Assembly: GCA_017620135.1 (NCBI GenBank)
Contig: JAFZQZ010000043.1
Span: 1 to 41,576 of the forward strand
Direction: 5' to 3'
Source: Bacillota bacterium
Lineage (GTDB): Bacteria > Bacillota > Clostridia > Lachnospirales > Bianqueaceae
DNA length: 41,576 nucleotides
The first letter of the stretch is position 1. Every line of letters starts with the position of its first letter. This document shows positions 9,110 to 17,809 of the stretch, in pieces. The position numbers and the translations under genes were made by a program. Under the pieces are notes generated by a model that saw only the letters and a program-made list of their open reading frames with translations, made no database searches and was not told the origin of the DNA.

Positions 9110-10003
9110 ATGCGGCTATATACTACGGAAACGATCGAGATCCCCGTGCGGGACGGCAGAACGCTGGAAGTCCTCGTGATCCGTCATGATAATCATGAGA
9201 AACCAGGGGCCGTGCATGAAAAGCCGGAAGACTGTTCCATCGGCGTGCTATGGCTGCATGGCGGCGGCTACGCGACCGGATCAGCCAAACTGGTCATGAT
9301 GTCCGCCGGTCTGGAGCTGGCGCGTGAATATAACGTGACCCTGTTCGTTCCGAACTACCGGCTCTCCGGCAAGGCACCCTACCCGGCCGCGCTTCACGAC
9401 GCCTATGATACGCTCTTATATATGAAGGAAAACTCCCGGGATCTGGATATCCGCCGGTCTCAGCTGATGGTAGGCGGTGAAAGCGCCGGCGGGGGCTTAA
9501 CCGCGGCGCTCTGTCTCTATGCCCGGGACCGGAAGGAAGTTTCCATCGCTTACCAGATGCCGCTTTATCCTATGATCGATGACCGTTATACCGAAACGAA
9601 CCGCGACAACGCGGGGATCTTCTGGAATTCACGCCGCAACCGGGCGGCCTGGAAAATGTACCTGAAGCCGCTTTATCCGGAAAAGATCAAAAAGTCCGAA
9701 TGGGAGACCGTGATCCCTTCCCTTGAGATCCCGGCCTATGCTGTCCCGGCCAGAGCCAAATCTCTCCGGAATCTTCCGCCCGCCTATAGTTTCGTCGCGA
9801 AGGGCGAGCCGTTCTACGCGGAGACAGTAGAATATTTCCGTCGGCTGAAAGCGTCCGGCGTTCCCTGCCATCTGGATGAATACGACTTCTCCGAACACGC
9901 CTTCGACATGATGCTGCCGTTCCTCTTTGTCAGCAAAAAGGCAAGGAGCCGCTTTATCAAACAGTTTGATTATGCCATGAAGCATTACAGTGCCAGAAAC
10001 TAA
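9110..10003 (+). CDS. Alpha/beta hydrolase, hormone-sensitive-lipase-like esterase
   Basis: 297 residues. The oxyanion-hole motif WLHGGGY, the nucleophile elbow GGESAGGG and a late histidine in EHAFDMM give the alpha/beta-hydrolase triad of the HSL (family IV) esterases. Likely substrates are short acyl esters or acylated compounds; none can be named. AAGGAG at 9096-9101 is 8 bp before the ATG at 9110, and the promoter lies inside the longer open frame, so the start at 9110 is well supported. It is divergent from the MarR-exporter operon and may be co-regulated by the same protein. Confidence 0.85.
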   Translation: MRLYTTETIEIPVRDGRTLEVLVIRHDNHEKPGAVHEKPEDCSIGVLWLHGGGYATGSAKLVMMSAGLELAREYNVTLFVPNYRLSGKAPYPAALHDAYDTLLYMKENSRDLDIRRSQLMVGGESAGGGLTAALCLYARDRKEVSIAYQMPLYPMIDDRYTETNRDNAGIFWNSRRNRAAWKMYLKPLYPEKIKKSEWETVIPSLEIPAYAVPARAKSLRNLPPAYSFVAKGEPFYAETVEYFRRLKASGVPCHLDEYDFSEHAFDMMLPFLFVSKKARSRFIKQFDYAMKHYSARN

Positions 10004-10008
10004 GAAAA

Positions 10009-10040
10009 ACCCCTTCCTGTGGTTGATCACGGAAAGGGGT
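10009..10040 (+). terminator. Terminator after the esterase gene
   Basis: ACCCCTTCC and GGAAAGGGGT arms followed by CTTTCTC, starting 6 bp after the esterase stop codon. Confidence 0.75.
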
Positions 10041-10093
10041 CTTTCTCATTTCTCAGAAGGGGATCTATCGAAATTAAGATAATGTCTGTTAAA

Positions 10094-10113
10094 ATCCGCA
10101 TCATGCCGCGGAT
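10094..10113 (-). terminator. Terminator after the HtrA-like gene
   Basis: ATCCGC and GCGGAT arms flanked by a T run on both strands, just past the HtrA stop. It may work in both directions. Confidence 0.55.
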
Positions 10114-10116
10114 CTT

Positions 10117-11748
10117 TTAGGCTGCCGGGATCAGGTCTTCCGATCCGGTCGTGGTAGGAACGCCTTCCGGGACGTATTCGCCGGCAACGACGGAAAGGGT
10201 CACTTCCTTGCCGTTCCGCATCACGACGATCGTCAGTGTATCGCCGACCGAGGCGTTCTGGATCGCAGCCTTGAACTCAGTAGAAGAAGAAACTTCCGTC
10301 CCGTTGATGGAAACGATCCGGTCACCGCTGGAAAGGCCGCCCTGCTGTGCCGGAGAATTCTCCGTGACACGGTACACATATACGCCGAGTTCATTTACCC
10401 GGTACATCCAGGCCATCTGCTCGCTGTTGATGTCGATCATCGAGATGCCGATCGCGACACGGCCTTTCACATAGCCGTACGTTTTCAGATCATCGACGAC
10501 TTTCATGACATTGTCGATGGGGATCGCGAATCCGATCCCGTCGATATCACTGCCGGTGGATTTCGCGTTCACGATGCCGATCAGGTTGCCCTGCGCGTTG
10601 AACAGGCCGCCACCGGAGTTGCCGGGGTTGATCGCCGCGTCGATCTGCAGCAGGGTCATGGTCTGTCCGTCGATCGTGATAGAACGATCCAGCGCACTGA
10701 TGATGCCCTGGGTAACGGTTCCGCCGAGCTGTCCCAGCGGGTTGCCGATCGCGACCACAGTCTGTCCGACCAGAAGGTCCGAAGAAGTGGCAATGGTCGC
10801 GGGCGTCAGGCCTTTCGCGTCGATCTTGATCAGCGCGATATCCAGCTGCTCGTCCAGACCCAGCAGGGTGGCCGGATAGGACTCGCCGTTATGGAGCGTG
10901 ACCGTGATGGAAGTCGCGTCTTCAATGACATGATTGTTGGTCAGGATATAGCCGTCCTCTGTAATGATCACACCGGATCCTGCGCCGGATGTCGTATACT
11001 GCTGCATGTAGTTGCCGGTAACGACCAGCTCGGTCACGATCTCCACGACGCTGTCCTGTGCCTTCTGGACGATCTCCGGGGTAGTGAGCGCACCGTCTTC
11101 CGCGGAAGCGGTCAGCAGATTCAGATCAGACTGACGGGCGGCATCCGCTGTACTCGCGATATTGCTGCCGGATTCTGTCTGTGTGTCTCCGCCGGGAACC
11201 GTGCCTTCCTGCGGGAGCTGCTGCTCATTGCCGTCCGGGAGCTGCGGAAACTGTCCGTCTTCTCCGTCCGGCAGCTGCGGCATTTGCCCGTCTTCACCCG
11301 GGAACTGGGGGCGCTGCGCGAACTCTTCGGGGATCTCATATTGCGCCTGCGTCTGGGTCTGAACGGTCAGGTGTTTGCTGATCCACCAGGCACTCCCAAA
11401 GCCGATCGCGCTGAAGACCAGCGCGCAGCAAAGAATAATGGCCACGATACCTTTCGTTCCGATACCCTGTTTCTTTTCGGGTTTCTGATAGGAATAGTTC
11501 GGATGCTCACGGAACATATCATGCTCACGGTACTGGTAGACCGGCTGCTGATAATAATACTGACCGGTCCCATAACTGTAGGACTGTCCATTGCTCGATA
11601 CGTTCTCTCTCATTTCATCCAGATTCTGCTGTGCCTGCTGCGGCGTAAAGCCGGTCTGTTGCTCCGGTGTGAAGCCGGTCGTCTGATTTTGATTTTGATT
11701 TTGATTCTGGTTTTGGATCTCTTCATTCTCCCAACTATTCTCGTTCAT
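10117..11748 (-). CDS. HtrA/DegP-like membrane-anchored serine protease
   Basis: 543 residues. A cytoplasmic N-terminal tail of about 95 residues is very rich in Gln and Asn. One membrane helix follows at about 99-123, then an acidic Pro/Gln linker, a trypsin-like domain and one PDZ domain. The triad is visible: His273 in NNHVIED, Asp303 in LDIALIKID and Ser378 in NPGNSGGG. Proteins of this layout degrade or refold misfolded exported proteins outside the membrane. The tail contains an NQ dipeptide run encoded by a 6-bp DNA repeat (11685-11714), which could vary in length without shifting frame. The gene stands alone with its own terminator. Bacillus htrA-type genes are often controlled by cell-envelope stress, but no such site is recognised here. 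Confidence 0.93.
   Translation of the reverse strand: MNENSWENEEIQNQNQNQNQNQTTGFTPEQQTGFTPQQAQQNLDEMRENVSSNGQSYSYGTGQYYYQQPVYQYREHDMFREHPNYSYQKPEKKQGIGTKGIVAIILCCALVFSAIGFGSAWWISKHLTVQTQTQAQYEIPEEFAQRPQFPGEDGQMPQLPDGEDGQFPQLPDGNEQQLPQEGTVPGGDTQTESGSNIASTADAARQSDLNLLTASAEDGALTTPEIVQKAQDSVVEIVTELVVTGNYMQQYTTSGAGSGVIITEDGYILTNNHVIEDATSITVTLHNGESYPATLLGLDEQLDIALIKIDAKGLTPATIATSSDLLVGQTVVAIGNPLGQLGGTVTQGIISALDRSITIDGQTMTLLQIDAAINPGNSGGGLFNAQGNLIGIVNAKSTGSDIDGIGFAIPIDNVMKVVDDLKTYGYVKGRVAIGISMIDINSEQMAWMYRVNELGVYVYRVTENSPAQQGGLSSGDRIVSINGTEVSSSTEFKAAIQNASVGDTLTIVVMRNGKEVTLSVVAGEYVPEGVPTTTGSEDLIPAA
11685..11714. repeat. Hexanucleotide repeat coding an Asn-Gln run in the HtrA-like protein
   Basis: Three exact GATTTT units followed by two one-base variants (GATTCT, GGTTTT). 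Being 6 bp and in frame, unit gain or loss changes only the length of the Asn-Gln tract. Confidence 0.8.
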
Positions 11749-11769
11749 GATGTGCCTCCTCTATAGCTC

Positions 11770-11797
11770 GTACCGGCTGAAATCTCCAAGCCGGTAC
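11770..11797 (-). promoter_or_regulatory. 5' UTR hairpin of the HtrA-like gene
   Basis: Perfect 9-bp arms GTACCGGCT and AGCCGGTAC with a 10-base loop end about 10 bases before the leftward GAGGAGG ribosome site. On the plus strand a T-rich stretch follows it, so it could instead end a rightward transcript, but no rightward gene precedes it. Confidence 0.5.
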
Positions 11798-11879
11798 GTT
11801 TTCTTTTTTTCATGCTACCATCATAAATCGGAAAAATGAAAAAAGTATGGCGATTTTGTAATGGTTTTTTAAAAGAGGT

Positions 11880-11908
11880 TTGAACAATTTGTGAACCCGT
11901 GGTATAAT
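11880..11908 (+). promoter_or_regulatory. Promoter of the riboswitch-ribU operon
   Basis: TTGAAC (11880-11885), 17-bp spacer, TATAAT (11903-11908), about 50 bp before the FMN aptamer. Confidence 0.8.
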
Positions 11909-11958
11909 GATCGTTGGTGCTGCCAGATGCAGCAGCCGCAACTGAATCAGGAAAACAA

Positions 11959-12081
11959 AGTCTTCAGGGCGGGGTGAAATTCCCCACCGGCAGTACAGTC
12001 TGCGAACCTTCCGGCCATGACGGCCGGTCGGCCGATCCGGTGTGATTCCGGAACCGACAGTATAGTCTGGATGAGAGAAGG
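11959..12081 (+). ncRNA. FMN riboswitch (RFN element)
   Basis: All hallmark blocks of the RFN aptamer are present in order: TTCAGGGCGGGGTGAAATTC, CCCCACCGGCAGT, GTCTGCGAACC, a variable stem around GGCCATGACGGCC, GATCCGGTGTGATTCCGG, AACCGACAGT and ATAGTCTGGATGAGAGAAG. FMN binding turns expression off. It is directly followed by a terminator-like hairpin and then ribU, the expected target. Identification rests on the conserved core and is secure. Confidence 0.97.
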
Positions 12082-12105
12082 CGTGCATACATCCCATGCA
12101 TGATG

Positions 12106-12140
12106 CACCTGGAAGACAATGTCTTTCCGGGTGTTATTTC
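12106..12140 (+). terminator. Expression-platform terminator of the FMN riboswitch
   Basis: CACCTGGAAGACA pairs with TGTCTTTCCGGGTG, followed by TTATTTC. The hairpin lies between the aptamer and the ribU ribosome site and would form when FMN is bound, giving transcriptional control. Confidence 0.7.
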
Positions 12141-12159
12141 ATGTGAAAGGAAGTATGTT

Positions 12160-12762
12160 ATGAAAGACGCACGTACGAAAAAAATGGTCACGATGGCCAT
12201 GCTGGCCGCCTTAAGCTATCTGCTGATGGTCTTTGTCCGTATCCCGATGATCTCATTTCTTAAATATGAACCCAAAGATGTGATCATCGCGCTGGGCGGA
12301 TTCATCTTCGGGCCTGTGGAAGCTTTTTTGATCTCCCTGGCGGTTTCCATCGTGGAAATGTTCACTGTCAGTGATACCGGCTGGATCGGCGCGGTCATGA
12401 ACCTGGTCTCCACCTGCAGCTTTGCCTGCACCGCCGCCCTGATCTATCAGAAAAACCGCACCCAGAAAGGTGCGGTCATCGGACTGGGCGTGGGCGTCGT
12501 CACGATGATCATCGTGATGATGCTGTGGAATTATCTGCTGACGCCCATCTATATGGGTTATCCCCGCGAAGCTGTCGCGGCCATGCTGCCGACCGTTTTC
12601 TTCCCCTTCAACCTGATCAAGGGTCTTTTGAACGCGGTCATTCTGATCCTGATCTACAAGCCGGTCGTCCGCGGCCTTCGTAAGGCCAAACTCGTGCCGG
12701 CCCGGGAAATTACGCCCACACAGCCTGTAGAGACAGCTTCTGCGGAAGTGGATCCTGAATAA
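12160..12762 (+). CDS. ribU: Riboflavin ECF transporter substrate-binding subunit
   Basis: 200 residues and about six membrane helices, with the ECF S-component N-terminal pattern (MVTMAMLAALSYLLM) and the RibU-like FLKYEPKDVIIALGGFIFGP segment. RibU binds riboflavin and works with a shared energising module (EcfA, EcfA', EcfT) encoded elsewhere. Control by the FMN riboswitch upstream strongly supports riboflavin as the ligand. The ATG at 12160 has GAAAGGAAG just upstream; an in-frame ATG at 12100 lies inside the riboswitch platform and is rejected. The diacylglycerol-kinase-like gene follows after 33 bp and should share the transcript. Confidence 0.94.
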   Translation: MKDARTKKMVTMAMLAALSYLLMVFVRIPMISFLKYEPKDVIIALGGFIFGPVEAFLISLAVSIVEMFTVSDTGWIGAVMNLVSTCSFACTAALIYQKNRTQKGAVIGLGVGVVTMIIVMMLWNYLLTPIYMGYPREAVAAMLPTVFFPFNLIKGLLNAVILILIYKPVVRGLRKAKLVPAREITPTQPVETASAEVDPE

Positions 12763-12795
12763 ACATCCAATTAAGTATTGTGAGGTATATAGAAA

Positions 12796-13737
12796 ATGAA
12801 TCTTACTAAAAACCTGCTTCTGGTCTACTATCCGGGAGCCGGAAAAGGTCAGTTCAAAAACAACCTGCACGCGGTCGTCGATACCTTTACGAAAGCAGGC
12901 TATCTTACCACGCTTTATCCTACCCAGCAGGCACAGGACGTCTATCAGATCATCCGCGCCTACGGTACCTGTCCGCCGGACAAAGATCCGGCTTCCTTCC
13001 GTTTCCCATATGATCTTCTCGTCATCAGCGGCGGAGACGGCACTTTGCACGAATGCATCAACGCTGTGATGGAAATGCCGGAATCGGTCCATATGCCGAT
13101 CGGCTATATCCCTGCCGGAAGCACAAATGATTTCGCGGTCAGCCACACCATCCCCAAAGAGCCGATCGCCGCTGCCGAAGCTATTGTTAACGGATCTCCG
13201 GTACCGTTCGATATCGGACTTTTCGGAACGACCTACTTTTCTTATGTCGCTGCTTTCGGGTCCTTCACCGACGTGACCTATGATACACCGCAGGAAGTCA
13301 AAAACATCTGGGGCCATCTGGCTTACGTGATCGAAGGCGCCAAACGTTTCCCCAGCTACAAACCTCATCATATGATCGTAGAGGCGGATGGTGAAAAGAT
13401 CGAAGGCGATTTCCTTCTGGGCATGGTCGCCAACACGACTTCCGTCGGCGGTTTCGCGATCAAACATGATGAGATCAGCCTGCAGGACGGATTGTCCGAC
13501 CTGATCCTGATCCGCTATACCAACGACGCGCTCCAGAATCTCGCGACGGTAAGCGCGGTCCTGACGCAGGATTTCTCTTCTCCCGGCCTTGTGTACCGCA
13601 AAGTCAAGAAAGCCCGTTTCCTGTCGCAGGAATCGATCGCCTGGACCCTGGACGGCGAATACGGCGGCGAGTATACCGACATTTCGACCGACACCTGCGC
13701 CAACGCACTGAGTTTCATGTGCGCCGACCGGATGTGA
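12796..13737 (+). CDS. Diacylglycerol/lipid kinase family protein (YegS/DagK type)
   Basis: 313 residues, with the lipid-kinase fold: an N-terminal nucleotide-binding region (VYYPGAGKGQF), the signature SGGDGTLHE at about residues 76-84, IPAGSTNDFA, and a C-terminal beta-sandwich domain. Such cytoplasmic enzymes phosphorylate diacylglycerol or similar lipids and recycle them into phospholipid synthesis. It lies 33 bp after ribU with no terminator between, so FMN may lower its transcription too; this link is unexplained. Its TGA touches the convergent isomerase gene's stop with no base between. The precise lipid is not predictable. Confidence 0.88.
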   Translation: MNLTKNLLLVYYPGAGKGQFKNNLHAVVDTFTKAGYLTTLYPTQQAQDVYQIIRAYGTCPPDKDPASFRFPYDLLVISGGDGTLHECINAVMEMPESVHMPIGYIPAGSTNDFAVSHTIPKEPIAAAEAIVNGSPVPFDIGLFGTTYFSYVAAFGSFTDVTYDTPQEVKNIWGHLAYVIEGAKRFPSYKPHHMIVEADGEKIEGDFLLGMVANTTSVGGFAIKHDEISLQDGLSDLILIRYTNDALQNLATVSAVLTQDFSSPGLVYRKVKKARFLSQESIAWTLDGEYGGEYTDISTDTCANALSFMCADRM

Positions 13738-14619
13738 TCAGGCTTTCCGATAGCTCTCGATCTGACTGATCAGATACCTTCCAACCTTGACCATCAGCCT
13801 GGCGCCGTCCTCCTGCAGTTCTTTCGGAAGATTGAACAGGAAGTTGTCCGCCTCAAAGGTAAAATCGCCCTCGTAGCCGATCTCACCAAGCGCTTTGCAG
13901 ATCTCGTCCCAGTCGAGACGCTCCATGAAAGGCATGGTATGGCAGTCATTCAGATAGTCGACATCATGAACGTGGAGTGCCTGCAGGCGCTTCGGTCCCA
14001 TCGCCCGGATGAAATCCTGCGGTTCCGTACCGACCAGGGCTGTATGCCCGACATCCAGGCAGCCGACGATCCAGGGACTGTCGATCGTATCCAGCATAGA
14101 GTTGAACTCTTCGACCGTCGCGCAGACGCTATCCACGATATATTTCCGCTTGTCATCTCTCTGCCACATGTTCTCTACACAAACCTTAATGTTAAGCCGC
14201 TCGCACTCGGGGATCAGGGAACGATAGAAGGCCACGTTCATGTCGAACAGCTTTTTCTCATTGTTCTTATAAGCCATGTGCTGTACCGGATGAACGATGA
14301 TATGCTTCACGCCCATGATCGAAGCGACTTCCATCGAGCGGATGATCCGTTTGCGGATCTCGGTATCGAACGGCTCGGATCCTTTCGAGGACGGGAACGG
14401 CGCGTGTGCCTGCCGGATCTCGATCCCCAGCTCATCCGCCACAGCCCGGACTCTTCTGGCTCGTGCTTTCCAGTCCCGTTTCAGCCACGGTCCCTGTCCG
14501 TTCACCATCTCAAAAAACGAAAAATCAAGCGCATCATAACCGGCCTGTGCCAGTTTTCTCACACCCTCTTCCGGTCCGAACGATTCGACCATCGCGTGAG
14601 TCTGCGTACATAATCTCAT
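13738..14619 (-). CDS. Sugar phosphate isomerase/epimerase-like TIM barrel
   Basis: 293 residues of the AP-endonuclease-2/xylose-isomerase-like TIM barrel superfamily. Metal-binding positions typical of the fold are visible: IIVHPVQH, KVCVENMWQ, VGCLDVGHTAL, LHVHDVDY and FTFEADNF. Family members isomerise or epimerise sugars and sugar phosphates or act on inositol derivatives; the substrate here is unknown. It is the last gene of the leftward cluster with the ABC exporter and glycerate kinase, behind a possible terminator at 14631-14656. Confidence 0.82.
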   Translation of the reverse strand: MRLCTQTHAMVESFGPEEGVRKLAQAGYDALDFSFFEMVNGQGPWLKRDWKARARRVRAVADELGIEIRQAHAPFPSSKGSEPFDTEIRKRIIRSMEVASIMGVKHIIVHPVQHMAYKNNEKKLFDMNVAFYRSLIPECERLNIKVCVENMWQRDDKRKYIVDSVCATVEEFNSMLDTIDSPWIVGCLDVGHTALVGTEPQDFIRAMGPKRLQALHVHDVDYLNDCHTMPFMERLDWDEICKALGEIGYEGDFTFEADNFLFNLPKELQEDGARLMVKVGRYLISQIESYRKA

Positions 14620-14630
14620 ACTGCCCTCCT

Positions 14631-14656
14631 AAAAACCGGGGACCGCGCAGCGGTCC
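14631..14656 (-). terminator. Possible intergenic terminator/attenuator before the isomerase gene
   Basis: On the minus strand GGACCGC-TGC-GCGGTCC is followed by CCGG and a run of five T, ending just before the isomerase ribosome site. It would reduce read-through from the ABC gene. Confidence 0.5.
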
Positions 14657-16470
14657 TATTCCTGAATTTTGAATTGCGTTTCATACAGTTCGGTGTAAAC
14701 ACCGCCGGCCTTCACCAGATCCTGATGGCGGCCTCTTTCGACGATCTTCCCGTCCTGAACGACCAGGATCTCGTCTGCCGAAAGTATAGTCGAAAGTCGG
14801 TGCGCAATCAAGATACTTGTCCGGGATTTTGTGAGCGGCACGATGGCTTCCTGGATCTTGCTTTCCGAGATGGAGTCCAGCGCGGAGGTCGCCTCATCGA
14901 AAATCAGCAGGGCGGGATTTTTCAAAAGAACCCGCGCGATACTGATCCGCTGCTTTTCTCCGCCGGACAGCTTCAGGCCGCGGTTGCCTACCATCGTATC
15001 CAGTCCAGACTCCTGTGCCTCCACAAAGTCCGCGATATTCGCTTTACGAAGCGCGTCCCACAGTTCCTCTTCCGTCGCTTCCGGTTTGGCATACAGCAGA
15101 TTGTCCCGGATCGATCCGTTAAAAAGATACGTTTCCTGGGTCACGATGCCGATATTCTCCCGCAGATAGTGAAGATCCAGCTTCCGCACATCGACCCCGT
15201 CGAAGACTACGGCGCCGGACTTCACGTCATACAGCCTCGGGATCAGATTGACGATGGTGCTCTTTCCAGATCCGGAAGGTCCGACGATGGCCACACAGTC
15301 TCCGCTCTTCAATGAAAAATGGATATTCTTTAGAATCGGCCGGTTCTCTTCATAAGAAAAACTCACATGCCTGAATTCCACTTCACCCAGTGCGCGCCTG
15401 GTCGGTTTCACCGCGTGGGGATCGTTTTCCACTTCCACCGGCATGTCATAATATTCGAAAATACGAGTAAACAGCGCCATCGACCGGATCCATTCCACCT
15501 GGATATTCAGCAGTGAATTGACCGGTCCGTACATGCGCGAGAGCAGCGCGACCAAAACCGTGATATCACCGACCGTCAGATCCTGATCATATTTCATCAT
15601 CAGGATGCCGCCGACCAGATAGAGCAGCATCGGTCCGATACTCGTCAGAACACTCAGGATCAGCCGGAACCATCGGCCCGCCATGGACTCTTTCACATTC
15701 AGGTCGACCATCTGCCGGTTGACCTTTTCATATTTCTGATATTCCGCCTCTTCCCTCCCGAACAGCTTGACCAGCAGCTGACCGCTGACCGAAAGCGTTT
15801 CGTTCAGGATCCCGTTGATCTCGTCGTTCATCGCCTGTGACTGGCGGGTCAGATTCCAGCGCGTCTTTCCGGCTTTCCGGGTCGGGATCGTAAAGAGCGG
15901 CACGATCACCATCCCAAGAAGCGCCAGATACGGATTCTTCCGGAACATCGCCACGATCGCCACGATCAGCGTGATACTGTTCGACAGAATGCTGGTAAAC
16001 GTCCCGGTGATGACAGACTGCACCCCGCCGATATCCGAGGTCATCCGGGTAATGATCTCCCCCTGTGAGCTGGTCGTGAAGAACCGCTGGCTCATCCGGG
16101 AAAGATGCTTGTACATCGCGTTTCGCATATCGAACGTGATATGCTGCGCGATCCACGAATTCAGATAGCTTTCAAGAATACCGATCAGTTCAGCGCCGAT
16201 CGTCACGAGCAGTGACAGCACGATCAGCGTGACGAGCGCCCGAAGATCCCTGCCAATGAGGCCTTCATCGATGATGCGGCCTGTCAGCACAGACGGATAG
16301 ATCCGGAGGATCGAAGTGATAAGAATACAGCCCAGGGTAAGCAGGAGCTGTTTCCAGTAGGGTGTCAGATAGGAAAACACTCTCTTCAGAAGCGCGCCTG
16401 TTACCTTGGGCTTGTTTTTCTGTTCTTCTTCCGTCAAATATCCGCTGCGCCCCATGCCCATCCGGGACAT
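14656..16470 (-). CDS. ABC exporter (MsbA/LmrA-like, single-gene half-transporter)
   Basis: 604 residues: six membrane helices over residues about 30-330, then a full nucleotide-binding domain with Walker A GPSGSGKST, signature LSGGEKQR and Walker B LLIFDEATSALD with catalytic Glu. With no partner half next to it, it most likely acts as a homodimer. Its ATG overlaps the glycerate-kinase stop by one base (ATGA), so the two are translationally coupled, an odd pairing for an exporter. Substrate unknown. Confidence 0.9.
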   Translation of the reverse strand: MSRMGMGRSGYLTEEEQKNKPKVTGALLKRVFSYLTPYWKQLLLTLGCILITSILRIYPSVLTGRIIDEGLIGRDLRALVTLIVLSLLVTIGAELIGILESYLNSWIAQHITFDMRNAMYKHLSRMSQRFFTTSSQGEIITRMTSDIGGVQSVITGTFTSILSNSITLIVAIVAMFRKNPYLALLGMVIVPLFTIPTRKAGKTRWNLTRQSQAMNDEINGILNETLSVSGQLLVKLFGREEAEYQKYEKVNRQMVDLNVKESMAGRWFRLILSVLTSIGPMLLYLVGGILMMKYDQDLTVGDITVLVALLSRMYGPVNSLLNIQVEWIRSMALFTRIFEYYDMPVEVENDPHAVKPTRRALGEVEFRHVSFSYEENRPILKNIHFSLKSGDCVAIVGPSGSGKSTIVNLIPRLYDVKSGAVVFDGVDVRKLDLHYLRENIGIVTQETYLFNGSIRDNLLYAKPEATEEELWDALRKANIADFVEAQESGLDTMVGNRGLKLSGGEKQRISIARVLLKNPALLIFDEATSALDSISESKIQEAIVPLTKSRTSILIAHRLSTILSADEILVVQDGKIVERGRHQDLVKAGGVYTELYETQFKIQE

Positions 16471-17714
16471 CAGGCCTGCGCTCCGATCAGCAGGACAGCC
16501 AGATCATTGACGTTGGTACCGGTCGGGCCGGTCATGATCAGACCATTGACCTGCTTCAAGGCGTTATACGCGTCATTCTCCTGCAGCACAGCCGGGATCG
16601 AGATACCCAGCTCCTTCAGCGCCTGGCAGGTCGTTCCGTCGATCATACCGCCTGCCGCGTCGGTCGGACCGTCGGTCCCGTCGGAACCTACGGAAAATAC
16701 CAGCGCGTTCAGGCCCTGGATCTGCTCCGCCGCCGCCAGCGCCAGCTCCTGATTGCGGCCGCCCTTGCCATGGCCGGTCAGGTGGACCACCGTCTCGCCG
16801 CCGCAGATCACAGCCATCGGACGATCGGTATCCGCATAGTATTTCGCGATATTACCCAGGAACGTACCGGCTTCACGTGCCACGCAGTTGAGCTGATCCG
16901 TCAGTACCAGCGGCACATAGCCAAGCTCTTTGGCTGTGACCGCGGCTGTCTCGCAGAGCTGCCGGACCGAACCGGTGATATGCGTCTCAACATTCGCCAG
17001 ATCCTTCGGCGTCTCCAGCTGAAGAAGCGCCTTCATCTGCGCAGTCATGGTCAAATGATATTTTCCTACGATCGCTCTTGCCTGAGCCGCCGTGCTCGCG
17101 TCCGGATAGGCCGGGCCGGAAGCGATCATATCCAGCCGGTCGCCCAGAACGTCGGAAAGCACGATAACGAAAACTTTCGCCGGTGCGCAGGTCTCCGCGA
17201 ATCTTCCGCCCTTGACCGCGGAAAAACGTTTCCGAACGGTATTCATCTCGACGATGTCCGCGCCGCAGGCCAGGAGTTCCTGCGTCAGATTCTGCAGGTC
17301 TTCCGCCGGGATCAGCGGTTTTTCAAACAATGCCGAACCGCCGCCGGAGAGCAGGAACAGGACCGTATCATCCGCGCTCAGTCCTTCGACCGCGTCGATC
17401 GCCGCCTGTGTCGCACGGTACGAATTCTCATCCGGAACGGGATGTCCGGCTTCATAGATCGTCACGCCCGGGATCTGTCCCTGAGAATGGTCATACTTGG
17501 TAACGACCACGCCGCGGTCGATCTTTTTACCCATTTCATTCAGCGCCGCTACCGCCGCGTTCGCCATCTGCCAGCCGGCTTTGCCCGCTGAGACCAACAC
17601 TAATTTTCCACTGCCGAACTGTGCCTTTTCCAGTGCCGCTTTCACTGCGGTATCCGGAAGCGCTGCCATCAAAGATGACTGGATCAGCCGAACGGCATCC
17701 TGTTTCAGATTCAT
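16470..17714 (-). CDS. Glycerate 2-kinase (MOFRL-type)
   Basis: 414 residues of the two-domain glycerate kinase family with an N-terminal DUF4147-type domain and a C-terminal MOFRL domain. Visible motifs are VSAGKAGWQMA, FLLSGGGSALFE, EMNTVRKRFSAVKGG, the C-terminal VICGGETVVHLTG, GKGGRNQELALA and VGSDGTDGPTDAAGG. The enzyme phosphorylates glycerate to 2-phosphoglycerate. The ATG at 17714 is chosen because GGGGAAG is six bases upstream, while the ATG at 17720 touches it. Upstream lie a GntP permease and a CdaR-type regulator, the classic glycerate/sugar-acid set. A strong hairpin between it and gntP suggests it is expressed below, or separately from, the permease. Confidence 0.92.
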   Translation of the reverse strand: MNLKQDAVRLIQSSLMAALPDTAVKAALEKAQFGSGKLVLVSAGKAGWQMANAAVAALNEMGKKIDRGVVVTKYDHSQGQIPGVTIYEAGHPVPDENSYRATQAAIDAVEGLSADDTVLFLLSGGGSALFEKPLIPAEDLQNLTQELLACGADIVEMNTVRKRFSAVKGGRFAETCAPAKVFVIVLSDVLGDRLDMIASGPAYPDASTAAQARAIVGKYHLTMTAQMKALLQLETPKDLANVETHITGSVRQLCETAAVTAKELGYVPLVLTDQLNCVAREAGTFLGNIAKYYADTDRPMAVICGGETVVHLTGHGKGGRNQELALAAAEQIQGLNALVFSVGSDGTDGPTDAAGGMIDGTTCQALKELGISIPAVLQENDAYNALKQVNGLIMTGPTGTNVNDLAVLLIGAQA

Positions 17715-17740
17715 ATGCATCTTCCCCCATCTTGATAATA

Positions 17741-17786
17741 AAAACGGACTCCTCTACAGTAGAGTATACTCTGCCATAGAGGAGTC
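17741..17786 (-). terminator. Hairpin terminator between GntP permease and glycerate kinase genes
   Basis: Arms at 17747-17756 and 17777-17786 are perfect. The loop contains a second palindrome AGAGTATACTCT (17761-17772). On the minus strand CGTTTTTATT follows, as in an intrinsic terminator. The inner palindrome could alternatively be a regulator site. Confidence 0.7.
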
Positions 17787-17809
17787 TGTAAAGCATTAAT
17801 TCACAAAAA

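Noticed and set aside
12100..12159. Upstream in-frame ATG as the ribU start
   Set aside because: It lies in the riboswitch expression platform; the ATG at 12160 has its own ribosome site and fits the S-component N-terminus.
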